Shown here one piece after another: positions 26,236 to 35,042 of a stretch of 35,184 nucleotides of DNA; the first letter of the stretch is position 1; every line of letters starts with the position of its first letter. Made by a program: the position numbers and the translations under genes. The DNA comes from Actinomycetes bacterium (GTDB taxonomy: Bacteria; Actinomycetota; Acidimicrobiia; Acidimicrobiales; RAAP-2), in NCBI GenBank assembly GCA_021820665.1, contig JAKADK010000026.1, forward strand, positions 1 to 35,184, read 5' to 3'. The notes beneath the pieces are model-generated. The model was not told where the DNA came from. It worked only from the letters and a program-made list of their open reading frames with translations, and searched no databases.

Positions 26236-28353
26236 ATGACCGGGGTCCTGGCGCCACCCGTGACCAGCGGGCGGGAGGCGCTCGAGCCTGGCGCCCCGGA
26301 CGAACCGCCCTCCGGCCGGTCAGGTCGCCGACGGTTCGCCATCACCGCCGTGGTGGCGTTGGCCCTCGTGTCCGTGCCATACCTCTGGGTGCTCTGGAAC
26401 CTGTGGGGTGGCGGCTGGAACGTCCTGCGCACCGTTCCCCCGGCCAACTTCTACGAGCTCCAGGCCCGGGCCATCTTCGCCGGGCATCTCTACCTGCCCC
26501 AGGGTTCGATGGGGATCGAGGCCTTCAACCACGACGGCCACCAGTACACGTACTTCGGCTTGTTCCCGGCCCTCATCCGGATGCCCGTGCTGGCGCTCAC
26601 CCACCGGTTCGACGGAAAGCTCACCGCGCCGTCGCTCCTGGCTTCGTGGCTGGTCACCGGGCTGTTCGCCTCCCTGCTCCTGTGGCGGGCTCGGGTCGTG
26701 CTCCGCGGTTCGGCGGTCCTCGGATGGGCGGAGACCATCTCCTACGGCGCGCTGGTCGCCACCATCGCGGGGGGGTCGGTCCTCGTCGAGCTGGCGGCGA
26801 CCCCCTTCGTCTACAACGAGGACTTCGCCTGGAGCGTGGCGCTCACCACGGCGTCCCTCTTCACCCTCCTCGGCGTACTGGAACGCCCTTCGACGCGGCG
26901 GATCGTCTGGTGCGGGGTGGCCATCTTGCTCACCAACCTCGACCGCCAGACCACCGGATACGCCTGCGTCATCGGCGCCCTGCTCGTGGCCGGCTGGTTC
27001 TTCCTCGGCCGGGGGCCGGAAGGCTCCCGGCGGAAGGCCCCGCTCGTGCTCCTGGCCGGAGCGATCCCGCTGGCGGTCAACTGCACCGTCACCTATCTCA
27101 AGTTCGGCCTGCCGTTCGGACTGCCCATGGCCGACCAGGTCTGGACCCAGATCAACGCCCACCGGCGCTACTTCCTCAAGACGAACGGAGGCAAGGCGTT
27201 CAGCGTCCGTTTCATCCCCAGCACGGCGCTGGCCTACCTCCAGCCGTTCGGGATCCACGTGAGCTCGGTGTTCCCCTTCGTGACCCTACCGACGACACCG
27301 GCGCGGGCCGTGGGCGGCGTGGTCCTCGACCAGACCTACCAAGTGGCGAGCGCGCCGGCGTCGATGACCCTCCTGTTCCTCCTCACCGTGTGGGGCATGG
27401 TGGCCACGTTCTTCCGGCGTCCCGTGAGCGCCGTGCACGGGATCTGGCTCGTCATGCTGGCCGCCGGCTCGGCCGCCGTCGGGGTCCTCGTCTGGGGGTA
27501 CATGGCCGACCGATACCTCGGCGACCTCATGCCCTTGTTGATCCTGGGGTCCATCCTCGGGCTCGTCGACCTCTGGCACCGGACCCATCGGCGCCCCCGT
27601 CTCGTCCGCACCGCCGGCCTCGGCGCGGTCCTCCTCCTGGCGGTGTGGGGGATCTTCGCCAACGTGGCCATCGCCGCCTCCCCGACGGCACAGTGGACCA
27701 TTCCCCAGACCAAGCGGTTCGTCCTCGCTCAGCGATCGGTCAGCCCTGGTGCGCTCGAGGCCACCGTGGAGCACGGGTCCTCCCTCCCGGCCCAGTCGCC
27801 CGCCGGCCACCTCTTCATCGCCGGGAACTGCTCCGGGCTGTACCTGGCCTCCGGCTACGACTACTCGACGTCGCCCGGACAGCAGGTCGAGAACGCCACC
27901 TGGCTCCCCGTCGAGCAGTCGGCCGGCATCAACCACACCGTCGAGCTCACCGACAACGGCCCCCTCGGGGCCCCGTTGACCGTCCTGACCTTCAGCGCCG
28001 CCAGCCTCGTCCTGGTGCCGGTCAACCCCACCCACGCCATGCTCAGCGTGGTGAACGGCGGCGACCCGGCCATCACGTGGCCCACGAACAACGGTCCGAC
28101 CTTCCGCCTCGTCCCCGGCGACCATTACCTGGTCCACGTCATGACCGATCCGAACCTCCATGCCGTCCTCGTCACCTGGTACGGGCAGAAGATCATCGGA
28201 CGCTACCTGGCTGGGACCGGTCCGGCCGTGGTCCAGGCCACCGTGGTCTCACCGGGTGCCCCGACCCCGGCGGTCACCGTCACGAACATCACCCCGCCGG
28301 GCCCGTCGATGCGCCTGTGCCGGAGCCTGCTCCGGGACCTGCCGGCGCGCTGA
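26236..28353 (+). CDS. Polytopic membrane protein, GT-C glycosyltransferase-like (paralogue 2)
   Basis: This 705-aa protein is a paralogue of the one encoded at 21478-23616. They share the whole architecture: disordered N-terminus, first helix near 36-54, a block GIEAFNHDGHQYTYFGLFP, VYNEDFAWSVALT, NLDRQTTGYACVIGA, and an outer C-terminal domain ending in a short cysteine-containing tail (SMRLCRSLL). The loop after helix 1 reads RTVPPANFYELQARAIFAGH, lacking the Glu-Asp pair present in paralogue 1. It begins 17 nt after the oxygenase, so it is probably in the same transcript. Its 3' end overlaps the converging acyltransferase gene by 65 bp. A glycosyl-transfer role is inferred. Confidence 0.78.
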   Translation: MTGVLAPPVTSGREALEPGAPDEPPSGRSGRRRFAITAVVALALVSVPYLWVLWNLWGGGWNVLRTVPPANFYELQARAIFAGHLYLPQGSMGIEAFNHDGHQYTYFGLFPALIRMPVLALTHRFDGKLTAPSLLASWLVTGLFASLLLWRARVVLRGSAVLGWAETISYGALVATIAGGSVLVELAATPFVYNEDFAWSVALTTASLFTLLGVLERPSTRRIVWCGVAILLTNLDRQTTGYACVIGALLVAGWFFLGRGPEGSRRKAPLVLLAGAIPLAVNCTVTYLKFGLPFGLPMADQVWTQINAHRRYFLKTNGGKAFSVRFIPSTALAYLQPFGIHVSSVFPFVTLPTTPARAVGGVVLDQTYQVASAPASMTLLFLLTVWGMVATFFRRPVSAVHGIWLVMLAAGSAAVGVLVWGYMADRYLGDLMPLLILGSILGLVDLWHRTHRRPRLVRTAGLGAVLLLAVWGIFANVAIAASPTAQWTIPQTKRFVLAQRSVSPGALEATVEHGSSLPAQSPAGHLFIAGNCSGLYLASGYDYSTSPGQQVENATWLPVEQSAGINHTVELTDNGPLGAPLTVLTFSAASLVLVPVNPTHAMLSVVNGGDPAITWPTNNGPTFRLVPGDHYLVHVMTDPNLHAVLVTWYGQKIIGRYLAGTGPAVVQATVVSPGAPTPAVTVTNITPPGPSMRLCRSLLRDLPAR

Positions 28354-29674
28354 CGGGCAGGGTGGAGGCGGCCCCGGGTTCGGGGGTCGCCGCGTCCGAT
28401 GCGGGCTCCACGGCCACCGGATCGACGAACGGGCGGTCGACCCGGCTCCACCACCCGATGCGGTCCTTCACTCCCAAAACGGGCCGCTCCAGCCCGAAGT
28501 AGCTGATCGACGCCACCACCACCGAGAGCCCGAACACCGCCGGGGCAAGCTGGTCGAACGGCAACGGGTGGGCGGTCGTGCCGGTCCACCGCAGGATCTC
28601 GGTGATGAGGTTGAGGTGCCACAGGTAGACGGCATAGGAGACAACGCCCACGCTGGCCACGGGCCACGACCGGAGCAGGCGGCGGACGAGGCCGCGGTCC
28701 TGGGGTCCGAAGACGGCAGGGACGAGGAGGAAGAACGCGAACACCCCGTAGAGCGTCTGGCGCTCGAGGTTCACGCCCGGCGTGATCACGTAGAGGATGT
28801 CCCGCGGGATCCCGAGATGCGAGACCCCCCAGAACGCGACCCCGGCACACGCCCAGCTCACCCACGGCACGAGCCGGTGCCCCAACCACGGGGGCTCCCC
28901 ACCTCGCTCGGCCACCCATGCGCTGGCCACGGCCAGGCCCATGCCGAGAGCGAAAAGGTCGAGCGTGGCGGGGAGCCAGTCGACCATGAGGGAGGCCAGG
29001 ACCGGTTGGGTCAGGCAGTGGGGTGAGCACGCTGCGACCAAGTGCCCATGGCGGCTGACGATGATGGGGAGGTTGAGCGCCCACCACCGGAAGCCGAAGC
29101 TGACGGCCACCAGCACGACCAGACCGGCGGCCTCCCGCCGGAGCTGCCTCACGGGGCCGTTCCGGCGCCAGCCCACCACGAGGGCGTACAGGGGGAGGAA
29201 CAGGTAGAAGCTCATCTCCGTGCAGAGCGACCATGCCTGGGGGACGCCGGTGAACGCCTCGGTGGGGAGGTAGATCTGGAGGAACAGGTAGTGCGACGCC
29301 ACGCCCTGCCAACCGGATCCCATCGAGATCAGGTGGAGCCCATAGGTGAGGACGGAGAGCGCCAACCAGTAGGCCGGCACGATCCGCAGCAGGCGCCGGG
29401 CCCAGAACTTCCCGATCCGGGGTGACGGCCGACCAGACAGGTGGGAGGCGGCGAAGGGCCGGTAGAGAAGGAAACCCGAGATGAGGAAGAAGACCGAGAC
29501 GCCGATCTCCAGGCGGCTGGTGTAGATGCCCAGCGACGACGTCAGGGTGAACCCGGACACCCACGCCGCGTGCAGGAGGAGGACCGAGACGGCGGCGATG
29601 GCCCGCAGACCGTCGAAGCACGGGAAGTGACGGGGCCGCAGTGTGGACGACGAGCGCGCACCGGCGCCGGTCAC
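28289..29674 (-). CDS. Acyltransferase family 3 (OafA/YrhL-type) membrane protein
   Basis: This 461-aa integral membrane protein belongs to acyltransferase family 3, which moves acetyl or other acyl groups onto surface sugars. The N-terminal signature FDGLRAIAAVSVLLLHAAW (20-38) contains the conserved His35. It is followed by GVSVFFLISGFLLYRPF and a KFWARRLLRIVPAYWLAL block, all typical. About ten membrane segments follow, then a Pro/Ala-rich tail. The GTG start at 29674 overlaps the cysC stop (GTGA), so it is translationally coupled to the sulfate-activation genes. The frame is open upstream but without homology. Confidence 0.9.
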   Translation of the reverse strand: MTGAGARSSSTLRPRHFPCFDGLRAIAAVSVLLLHAAWVSGFTLTSSLGIYTSRLEIGVSVFFLISGFLLYRPFAASHLSGRPSPRIGKFWARRLLRIVPAYWLALSVLTYGLHLISMGSGWQGVASHYLFLQIYLPTEAFTGVPQAWSLCTEMSFYLFLPLYALVVGWRRNGPVRQLRREAAGLVVLVAVSFGFRWWALNLPIIVSRHGHLVAACSPHCLTQPVLASLMVDWLPATLDLFALGMGLAVASAWVAERGGEPPWLGHRLVPWVSWACAGVAFWGVSHLGIPRDILYVITPGVNLERQTLYGVFAFFLLVPAVFGPQDRGLVRRLLRSWPVASVGVVSYAVYLWHLNLITEILRWTGTTAHPLPFDQLAPAVFGLSVVVASISYFGLERPVLGVKDRIGWWSRVDRPFVDPVAVEPASDAATPEPGAASTLPVSAPAGPGAGSGTGASTGPAG

Positions 29675-30342
29675 GTGCGGGGCTCCCCCGCCTCCGGGGT
29701 GCCGGACGCGGTCCCCCTCCGACTGTCCACACCAACGGCGAGGCCATCGCCTGTCCGGGAGTCGAGCACCTCCATGACGAGGGCTGCCGCGTCCCCGACA
29801 CTGCTCGTCGCCTCGACCACGACGTCGGGACGGGAGGGCACCTCGTAGGGATCGTCCACGCCGGTGAACGACGGGAGGTCGCCCGCCATCGCCCGGGCAT
29901 AGTGGCCCTTCGGGTCCCGCGCCGCGCACACCGCCACCGGCACCGCCAGGTACACCTCCACGAAGGGGAGCCCGGCGTGCTCGTGGAGGAGCCGGGCTCT
30001 CGCCCGGGCCTCGGCGTACGGGCTGATCAAGGCGACCAACGCCACCACCCCGGCGTCGGCGAACAGCCGCGCCACCTCTCCCACCCGACGGATGTTCTCC
30101 TCACGATCGGCCCGACCGAACCCGAGGTCGCCGTTCAGGCCCGTCCGCAGGTCATCACCGTCCAGCCGGTAGGCGTTCCGCCCGCCGAGCACCAGCCGTC
30201 GCTCCATCTCGGCCGCCAGGGTCGACTTCCCGGAGCCGGGCAGCCCCGTCAGCCACACCGTCGCGCCGCGCCCCCCCAGGGCGGCCATCCGCTCCTCGCG
30301 GCTCACGGCACCGGGACTCCTCGCACGGTCGGGAGAAGGCAT
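29671..30342 (-). CDS. cysC: Adenylylsulfate (APS) kinase
   Basis: This 223-aa kinase phosphorylates APS to PAPS, the universal sulfate donor. The P-loop is GLPGSGKST (33-41), followed by YRLDGDDLRTGLNGDLGF, the GRADREENIRRVGEVARLF helix, the ALISPYAEARARARLL segment and the DPKGHYARA region near the sulfate-binding site. A C-terminal extension of about 30 residues is not part of the family core. ATG 30342 has GGGAGAAGG-like purines upstream when read on its strand only weakly, but homology requires a start near here. It lies 11 nt after cysN and overlaps the acyltransferase gene. Confidence 0.93.
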   Translation of the reverse strand: MPSPDRARSPGAVSREERMAALGGRGATVWLTGLPGSGKSTLAAEMERRLVLGGRNAYRLDGDDLRTGLNGDLGFGRADREENIRRVGEVARLFADAGVVALVALISPYAEARARARLLHEHAGLPFVEVYLAVPVAVCAARDPKGHYARAMAGDLPSFTGVDDPYEVPSRPDVVVEATSSVGDAAALVMEVLDSRTGDGLAVGVDSRRGTASGTPEAGEPRT

Positions 30343-30353
30343 CGCCGCCCGGC

Positions 30354-31604
30354 TCAGTCGGCGGCGAGCAGCATGCCCGCGGCCACCGTGTCCCAGGTCT
30401 CCTCGTCGGCCAGGATGAACGACCCCGTCTCCCGGTTCCGGTGGTACGTGTCGTAGACCACCGGCTGCGTGGCGCGGAGCCGCACCCGACCGATCTCGTT
30501 GCATGCCAGCTCCGTCGCCGACTCCTGGCGGTGGAGACCGTGCACCTCCAGTCGGTACCGCAGGGACTGCACCACGCACCGCGCCCAACGGGTCGTGTGC
30601 TTGAGGGCCAGCATGTCTCCTGGTCGGAGCGGCCGATCCCCCATCCAGCACACCATCGCCTCCAGGTCCTGGCCTACCACTGGCCGGTTGTGGGGCCGGC
30701 ACACCAGGTCGCCCCGGGCCACGTCGAGGTCGTCGGCCAGGCGCAGGACCACCGCCATGGGCGGGAACGCCTCGTCGACCGGACCGTCGTACCGGTCGAT
30801 GGCGGTGATCGTCGTGGTGAGGCCGGAGGGGAGCACCACCACCTCGTCGCCCGGGCGCAGCACGCCCCCGGTGACGGTCCCGGCGTAGCCGCGGTAGTCG
30901 GGGTCGCCGGCCGTGCGGGGACGGACGACCCACTGCACCGGGAAGCGGGCGTCGATGAGGTTCCGGTCGGAGCCGGTGTAGACGTGCTCGAGGTGGTACA
31001 GCAGCGAGGTCCCCTCGTACCAGGGCATCGCCACGGTGCGCTGGACGACGTTGTCACCGTGGAGGGCGGAGACGGGGATCATCGTCACGTCGGGGACGTC
31101 GAGGCGGCGGGCGAAGGCGGCGAACTCCTCGCAGACCTCCTCGAAGGCGGCCCGGTCGTAGCCGACCAGGTCCATCTTGTTCACGCACAGCACCAGGTGG
31201 GGGACGCGCAGCAGCGACACGACCAGGGCATGGCGCCGCGTCTGGTCCGTCAGCCCCTTGCGCACGTCGACGAGGACGACGGCCAGATCGGCGGTCGAGG
31301 CGCCGGTCACCATGTTGCGGGTGTACTGCACGTGCCCGGGAGTGTCGGCGATGACAAAGGAGCGCGCCGGCGTGGAGAAGTAGCGGTGGGCAACGTCGAT
31401 GGTGATCCCCTGCGCCCGCTCCTCCCGCAGCCCGTCCGTGACGAGCGCCAGGTCCAGGTACTCGTCGCCACGCTGCGCCGAGAACCGTTCGATGGCCTCC
31501 AGCTGGTCCTCGAACAGGCCCTTGGAGTCGTAGAGGAGCCGGCCGATCAGCGTGCTCTTCCCGTCGTCGACCGACCCGGCGGTCGCCAACCGAAGCAGCT
31601 CCAT
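30354..31604 (-). CDS. cysN: Sulfate adenylyltransferase subunit 1 (GTPase)
   Basis: This 416-aa EF-Tu-like GTPase drives the APS-forming reaction of CysD. Motifs are G1 GSVDDGKST (10-18), G2 in the AQGITIDVAHRYF region, G3 DTPGHVQYTRNMVTGAS and G4 NKMDLVGY. The beta-barrel domains after residue about 215 are complete. It lacks the fused APS kinase domain seen in many actinobacterial CysNC proteins, and a separate cysC follows. The ATG overlaps the cysD stop by one base (TGATG). Confidence 0.96.
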   Translation of the reverse strand: MELLRLATAGSVDDGKSTLIGRLLYDSKGLFEDQLEAIERFSAQRGDEYLDLALVTDGLREERAQGITIDVAHRYFSTPARSFVIADTPGHVQYTRNMVTGASTADLAVVLVDVRKGLTDQTRRHALVVSLLRVPHLVLCVNKMDLVGYDRAAFEEVCEEFAAFARRLDVPDVTMIPVSALHGDNVVQRTVAMPWYEGTSLLYHLEHVYTGSDRNLIDARFPVQWVVRPRTAGDPDYRGYAGTVTGGVLRPGDEVVVLPSGLTTTITAIDRYDGPVDEAFPPMAVVLRLADDLDVARGDLVCRPHNRPVVGQDLEAMVCWMGDRPLRPGDMLALKHTTRWARCVVQSLRYRLEVHGLHRQESATELACNEIGRVRLRATQPVVYDTYHRNRETGSFILADEETWDTVAAGMLLAAD

Positions 31605-32545
31605 CAGAAATAGCCCTCCCGCTTCCGGTCCTCCATGGAGTACTCACCGAGCCGGTCGTCGGCACGAGTCGCCCCCCGCTCGGTCACCCGGGTGGCGAGC
31701 AGCTCCGAGATGACCTCCTCGGCCGATCTGGCCGTCGACTCGACCGCGCCGGTGCACGTCATGTCCCCGACCGTGCGGAACCGGACCACGGCGCCGAAGG
31801 GCTGCTCGCCGTCGTCCAGAGGAAGGTAGGGGTTCTCGGCGAGCAGCATCCCGTCGCGGCGGAAGACCCGACGCCGGTGTGCGTAGTACAACGGGGGGAG
31901 CTCCACCTTCTCGGCGGCGATGTAGCGCCACACGTCGAGCTCGGTCCAGTCGGAGAGCGGGAACACCCGGAAGTGCTCGCCCGGCCGGTGCCGGCCGTTG
32001 GCCAGCCACCACACCTCGGGGCGCTGTCGTCTCGGGTCCCACTGACCGAACTCGTCGCGTAGCGAGAACACCCGCTCCTTGGCTCGGGAGCGTTCCTCGT
32101 CACGGCGGGCTCCCCCCAGGACGGCGTCGTACCTTCCGGAGGTGACGGCGTCGAGGAGGACGCGCGTCTGGAGGCGGTTGCGCGACGGGGCTCGGCTCGG
32201 AGGCGCGGGCAGACGCCCGGCGTCGATGGCGTCCTGGACGGACGCCGTCACCACCGTCACCTCCAGCCGGCCCAGATGGCGGTCACGGAACTCCAGGACT
32301 TCCGGGAAGTTGTGACCGGTGTCCACGTGGAGCACGGGGAACGGCAACGGGCCTGGCCAGAAGGCCTTCCTGGCCAGGTGGAGCAGGACCACCGAGTCCT
32401 TCCCGCCGGAGAACGCCAGCACGGGACGCTCCAGTTCGGCCGCCACCTCCCGTACGACCGCGATCGACCGCGCCTCCAGCATCGCGAGGTCAGACAGGTC
32501 GTACCCGCCCCGGCGGTGATCGACCCTGGGCTCCACCGGTGACAC
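31604..32545 (-). CDS. cysD: Sulfate adenylyltransferase subunit 2
   Basis: This protein of about 313 aa is the catalytic subunit making APS from ATP and sulfate. It is an N-type ATP pyrophosphatase with the PP-loop SGGKDS (46-51), HVDTGHNFPEVLEFRD, and a conserved basic block GGARRDEERSRAKERVFS. The C-terminal LDVWRYIAAEKVELPPLYYAHRR and GDMTCTGAVES are also typical. The frame is open to 32644, with GTG 32545 chosen where the length matches the family. GTG 32536 is equally possible, and neither has a strong ribosome binding site. It heads the cysD-cysN-cysC-acyltransferase operon. Confidence 0.95.
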   Translation of the reverse strand: MSPVEPRVDHRRGGYDLSDLAMLEARSIAVVREVAAELERPVLAFSGGKDSVVLLHLARKAFWPGPLPFPVLHVDTGHNFPEVLEFRDRHLGRLEVTVVTASVQDAIDAGRLPAPPSRAPSRNRLQTRVLLDAVTSGRYDAVLGGARRDEERSRAKERVFSLRDEFGQWDPRRQRPEVWWLANGRHRPGEHFRVFPLSDWTELDVWRYIAAEKVELPPLYYAHRRRVFRRDGMLLAENPYLPLDDGEQPFGAVVRFRTVGDMTCTGAVESTARSAEEVISELLATRVTERGATRADDRLGEYSMEDRKREGYF

Positions 32546-32661
32546 TGTAGTGGCACGGCACTGCCGGTCCGGGCCTGGAGCGGGTCGGGGCGCGAGGGAA
32601 CGAACACGGTATCCTTCCCGGAGCAGGCGGCTCGGCCCAACCAACGATCGAGGAGGGTGGT
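32546..32661. promoter_or_regulatory. Divergent promoter region between cysD and methyltransferase operon
   Basis: About 116 nt separate two divergent operons, so both promoters must lie here. No confident -35/-10 pair was found. The rightward gene has a clear AGGAGG ribosome binding site at 32651-32656. Confidence 0.5.
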
Positions 32662-33621
32662 GTGGCTTTCGCCTACGACGTCGCCGTCGACGCCAACTCA
32701 GGCAACAACGCCCACGCGTTCATGCTCGGCATGGTTGGCTTCAACAAGTCCGTCCTCGAGGTGGGTTGCGCCGCCGGCCACGTCACAAAGGTCCTCGCCC
32801 AGCGCGGCTGCACGGTCGTCGGGCTGGAGCGCGACCCCGCAGCAGCCCGGTCCGCCGCGACCTGGGCCCGACGGGTCGTCGTCGGCGACGTCGAGGACGT
32901 CGGCACCTGGGCCGAGCTCGGCGAGGAACGCTACGGCGCCGTCATGTTGGGCGACGTCCTCGAGCACCTGCGCGACCCCCTCGCCGCGCTCCGCCGGGCC
33001 GTCGGCCATGTGGCTCCCGGCGGGATGGTCGTCATCTCCCTGCCCAACATCGCCCACGGCGACGTGCGGATGGCGCTCCTCCGGGGCGCGTTCCCCTATC
33101 GGGAGACCGGGCTGCTGGATCGGACCCACCTCCGGTTCTTCACCCGGGAGACCATGCGGGAGCTGTGCGCCGAGGCCGGCCTCGTGATCGTCGACACGAA
33201 GCGGGTGGTCATGCCGCTCTTCCAGACCGAGCTCGGCGTCATCCGTGACGACTTCGACCAGACCCTGATCGATGGGATCCTGGAGGACCCCGAGGCCGAG
33301 ACGTACCAGTTCGTGGTCCAGGCGGTGGTCGACAACGGCGACCATGCCGTGGTTGCGCTGGCCGACCGGCTGGCCGAGCTCTCCGACCACGTCCACCACG
33401 AGGGCGTCCGGCGGGCGCTCCTCCTGCGCGACCTGCGGGAGCGCGCCGAGATGGAAGAAGAGATCCGCTGGCTGCGACGCTCCCTCGAAGAAGCGGAGGG
33501 TCGGTACGCCGCCATCCTCGGGACGAAGACCTTCCGGCTGGTGGCCCCACTGCGCCGGCTCTACGGCATGATGACCCGTCCCGAGCAGCCCGGTAGCCGT
33601 CCCGCTCCCAAGCGGCCGTGA
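32662..33621 (+). CDS. Class I SAM methyltransferase with C-terminal coiled coil
   Basis: This 319-aa protein carries a SAM-binding domain: motif I VLEVGCAAGHVT (31-42), VVGLERDP, a GDVLEHLRDP block near the catalytic region and a SLPNIAHGDVRMALL segment. It is similar in sequence to the methyltransferase half of the GT2 fusion (both have SLPN/SVPN and a THLRFFTRE or GHLRFFTRT block). The C-terminus (about 253-285) is a charged coiled coil followed by LGTKTFRLVAPLRRLYG, a tail motif seen in many glycan-assembly enzymes. The GTG start at 32662 has AGGAGG 5 nt upstream. Its stop overlaps the next start (GTGA). The acceptor is probably a glycan, by context. Confidence 0.87.
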   Translation: MAFAYDVAVDANSGNNAHAFMLGMVGFNKSVLEVGCAAGHVTKVLAQRGCTVVGLERDPAAARSAATWARRVVVGDVEDVGTWAELGEERYGAVMLGDVLEHLRDPLAALRRAVGHVAPGGMVVISLPNIAHGDVRMALLRGAFPYRETGLLDRTHLRFFTRETMRELCAEAGLVIVDTKRVVMPLFQTELGVIRDDFDQTLIDGILEDPEAETYQFVVQAVVDNGDHAVVALADRLAELSDHVHHEGVRRALLLRDLRERAEMEEEIRWLRRSLEEAEGRYAAILGTKTFRLVAPLRRLYGMMTRPEQPGSRPAPKRP

Positions 33622-35042
33622 GCGGGACGGAGCGGGCCGGGCACGGCGGGGACGGGTCCCGGGGCGAGGCCGCGGACCCGTCCGGGGAGCCCGCCCCCCG
33701 GGTCCTCGCGTTCTACCTCCCCCAGTTCCACGCGGTCCCCGAGAACGACGCCTGGTACGGCCGGGGGTTCACCGAGTGGACGGTCGTGGCCCGAGCTGCC
33801 CCGCTCTTCGCCGGTCACAGGCAACCCCATCTCCCCGGCGAGCTCGGCTTCTACGACCTGCGCGTCCCCGAGACCCGGGAGCGCCAGGCGCGCCTGGCCC
33901 GGGACCATGGCGTCTCCGGGTTCCTCTACTACCACTACTGGTTCGCCGGGACCCGCATGCTCGACCGTCCGTTCGCCGAGGTCCTGGGAAGTGGGCGTCC
34001 CAACTTCCCGTTCGCGCTGTGCTGGGCCAACGACAGCTGGTACCGCAAATGGCAGGGGCGCACCTCGGACGAGATGCTCGTCGAGCAGACCTACAGCGAG
34101 GAAGACGACCGGGACCACATCCGCTGGCTGATCGAGGCCTTCCGTGACCCCCGCTACATCCGGGTGCACGGGCGACCGTTGCTGGCCGTCTACCGACCCC
34201 ACCTCCTCCCCGCTCCCAAGCGGACCTTCGACCTCTGGCGCGAGGAGTGCAGCCGGGCCGGCGTTCCCGATCCGTGGTTGGTCCGCTTCGACACCGCCGC
34301 CGACCTCGGCGATCCGGCCGACCAGGGTTTCGACGCCAGCGCCGACTTCGTCCCCCATGGGATCGACCGCGTCGCCGCCCCGGCGGCACGACCGCCGGAC
34401 CTCGACCCGTCCAACTTCATCTTCGACTATGACACCGTGGCCGCCGCCTACCGGTCCCGGGACGAACCGCCCTGGGTCCACTACCCGTGCGTCGTGACCG
34501 ACTGGGACAACACCCCGCGACGCCCGACCGGCGACGCCCTCATCCTGCACGGGTCTACCCCGGACGGCTACGGCGCGTGGCTCGGCCATGCCCTCCGCCG
34601 CCAGTCGGCCCGGCACGGGGGCGACGGGATCGTCTTCGTCAACGCCTGGAACGAGTGGGCGGAGGGGGCGCACCTCGAGCCCGACCAGACCCACGGGCGC
34701 GCCTACCTCGACCGGACGCTGGCCGCCGTTCGTGCCGTCGGGGGATCCACGCCTGAGCGCACCGGGCCCGATGCGCTCACCGTGTCCCAGTCGGCGGGCA
34801 GCGCACCGACCGCCATCTGGGACCTCTACGACGACCTCTACGACCGCTTCGTCCGGCTCCAGGCCCTGGCCAGTGGGCTCGTGGCCCACGCCGATCGGCA
34901 GCTGGCCGCACAACGCCGGGAGCTCGAGGCCGCCCTGGCCCAGGCGCGCCAGGAGGCCGTGGCGCTCGCCGCCGAGAACGCACTCCTCTTGGATCGGCTG
35001 GCGCAGGCGAGCACACGGGCACAGGGGCGCGCAGCCCCATGA
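33618..35042 (+). CDS. WbsX-type glycan protein (GH99-like domain)
   Basis: This 474-aa protein belongs to the WbsX/GH99-like family found in O-antigen and capsule clusters. Characteristic blocks are [26 protein letters not shown] (about 29-54), [36 protein letters not shown], and later [16 protein letters not shown]. The last two carry conserved acidic and aromatic residues expected at the active site. The C-terminal 60 residues (about 412-468) form a coiled coil, as in the neighbouring methyltransferase. Whether it transfers or cleaves sugars is not established. GTG 33618 overlaps the upstream stop, and the downstream gene overlaps by 4 nt. Confidence 0.88.
   Translation: MSGTERAGHGGDGSRGEAADPSGEPAPRVLAFYLPQFHAVPENDAWYGRGFTEWTVVARAAPLFAGHRQPHLPGELGFYDLRVPETRERQARLARDHGVSGFLYYHYWFAGTRMLDRPFAEVLGSGRPNFPFALCWANDSWYRKWQGRTSDEMLVEQTYSEEDDRDHIRWLIEAFRDPRYIRVHGRPLLAVYRPHLLPAPKRTFDLWREECSRAGVPDPWLVRFDTAADLGDPADQGFDASADFVPHGIDRVAAPAARPPDLDPSNFIFDYDTVAAAYRSRDEPPWVHYPCVVTDWDNTPRRPTGDALILHGSTPDGYGAWLGHALRRQSARHGGDGIVFVNAWNEWAEGAHLEPDQTHGRAYLDRTLAAVRAVGGSTPERTGPDALTVSQSAGSAPTAIWDLYDDLYDRFVRLQALASGLVAHADRQLAAQRRELEAALAQARQEAVALAAENALLLDRLAQASTRAQGRAAP

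Noticed and set aside
32548..32570. TGGCAC-like motif resembling a sigma-54 promoter
   Set aside because: The downstream half does not match TTGCA, and Actinobacteria generally lack sigma-54.
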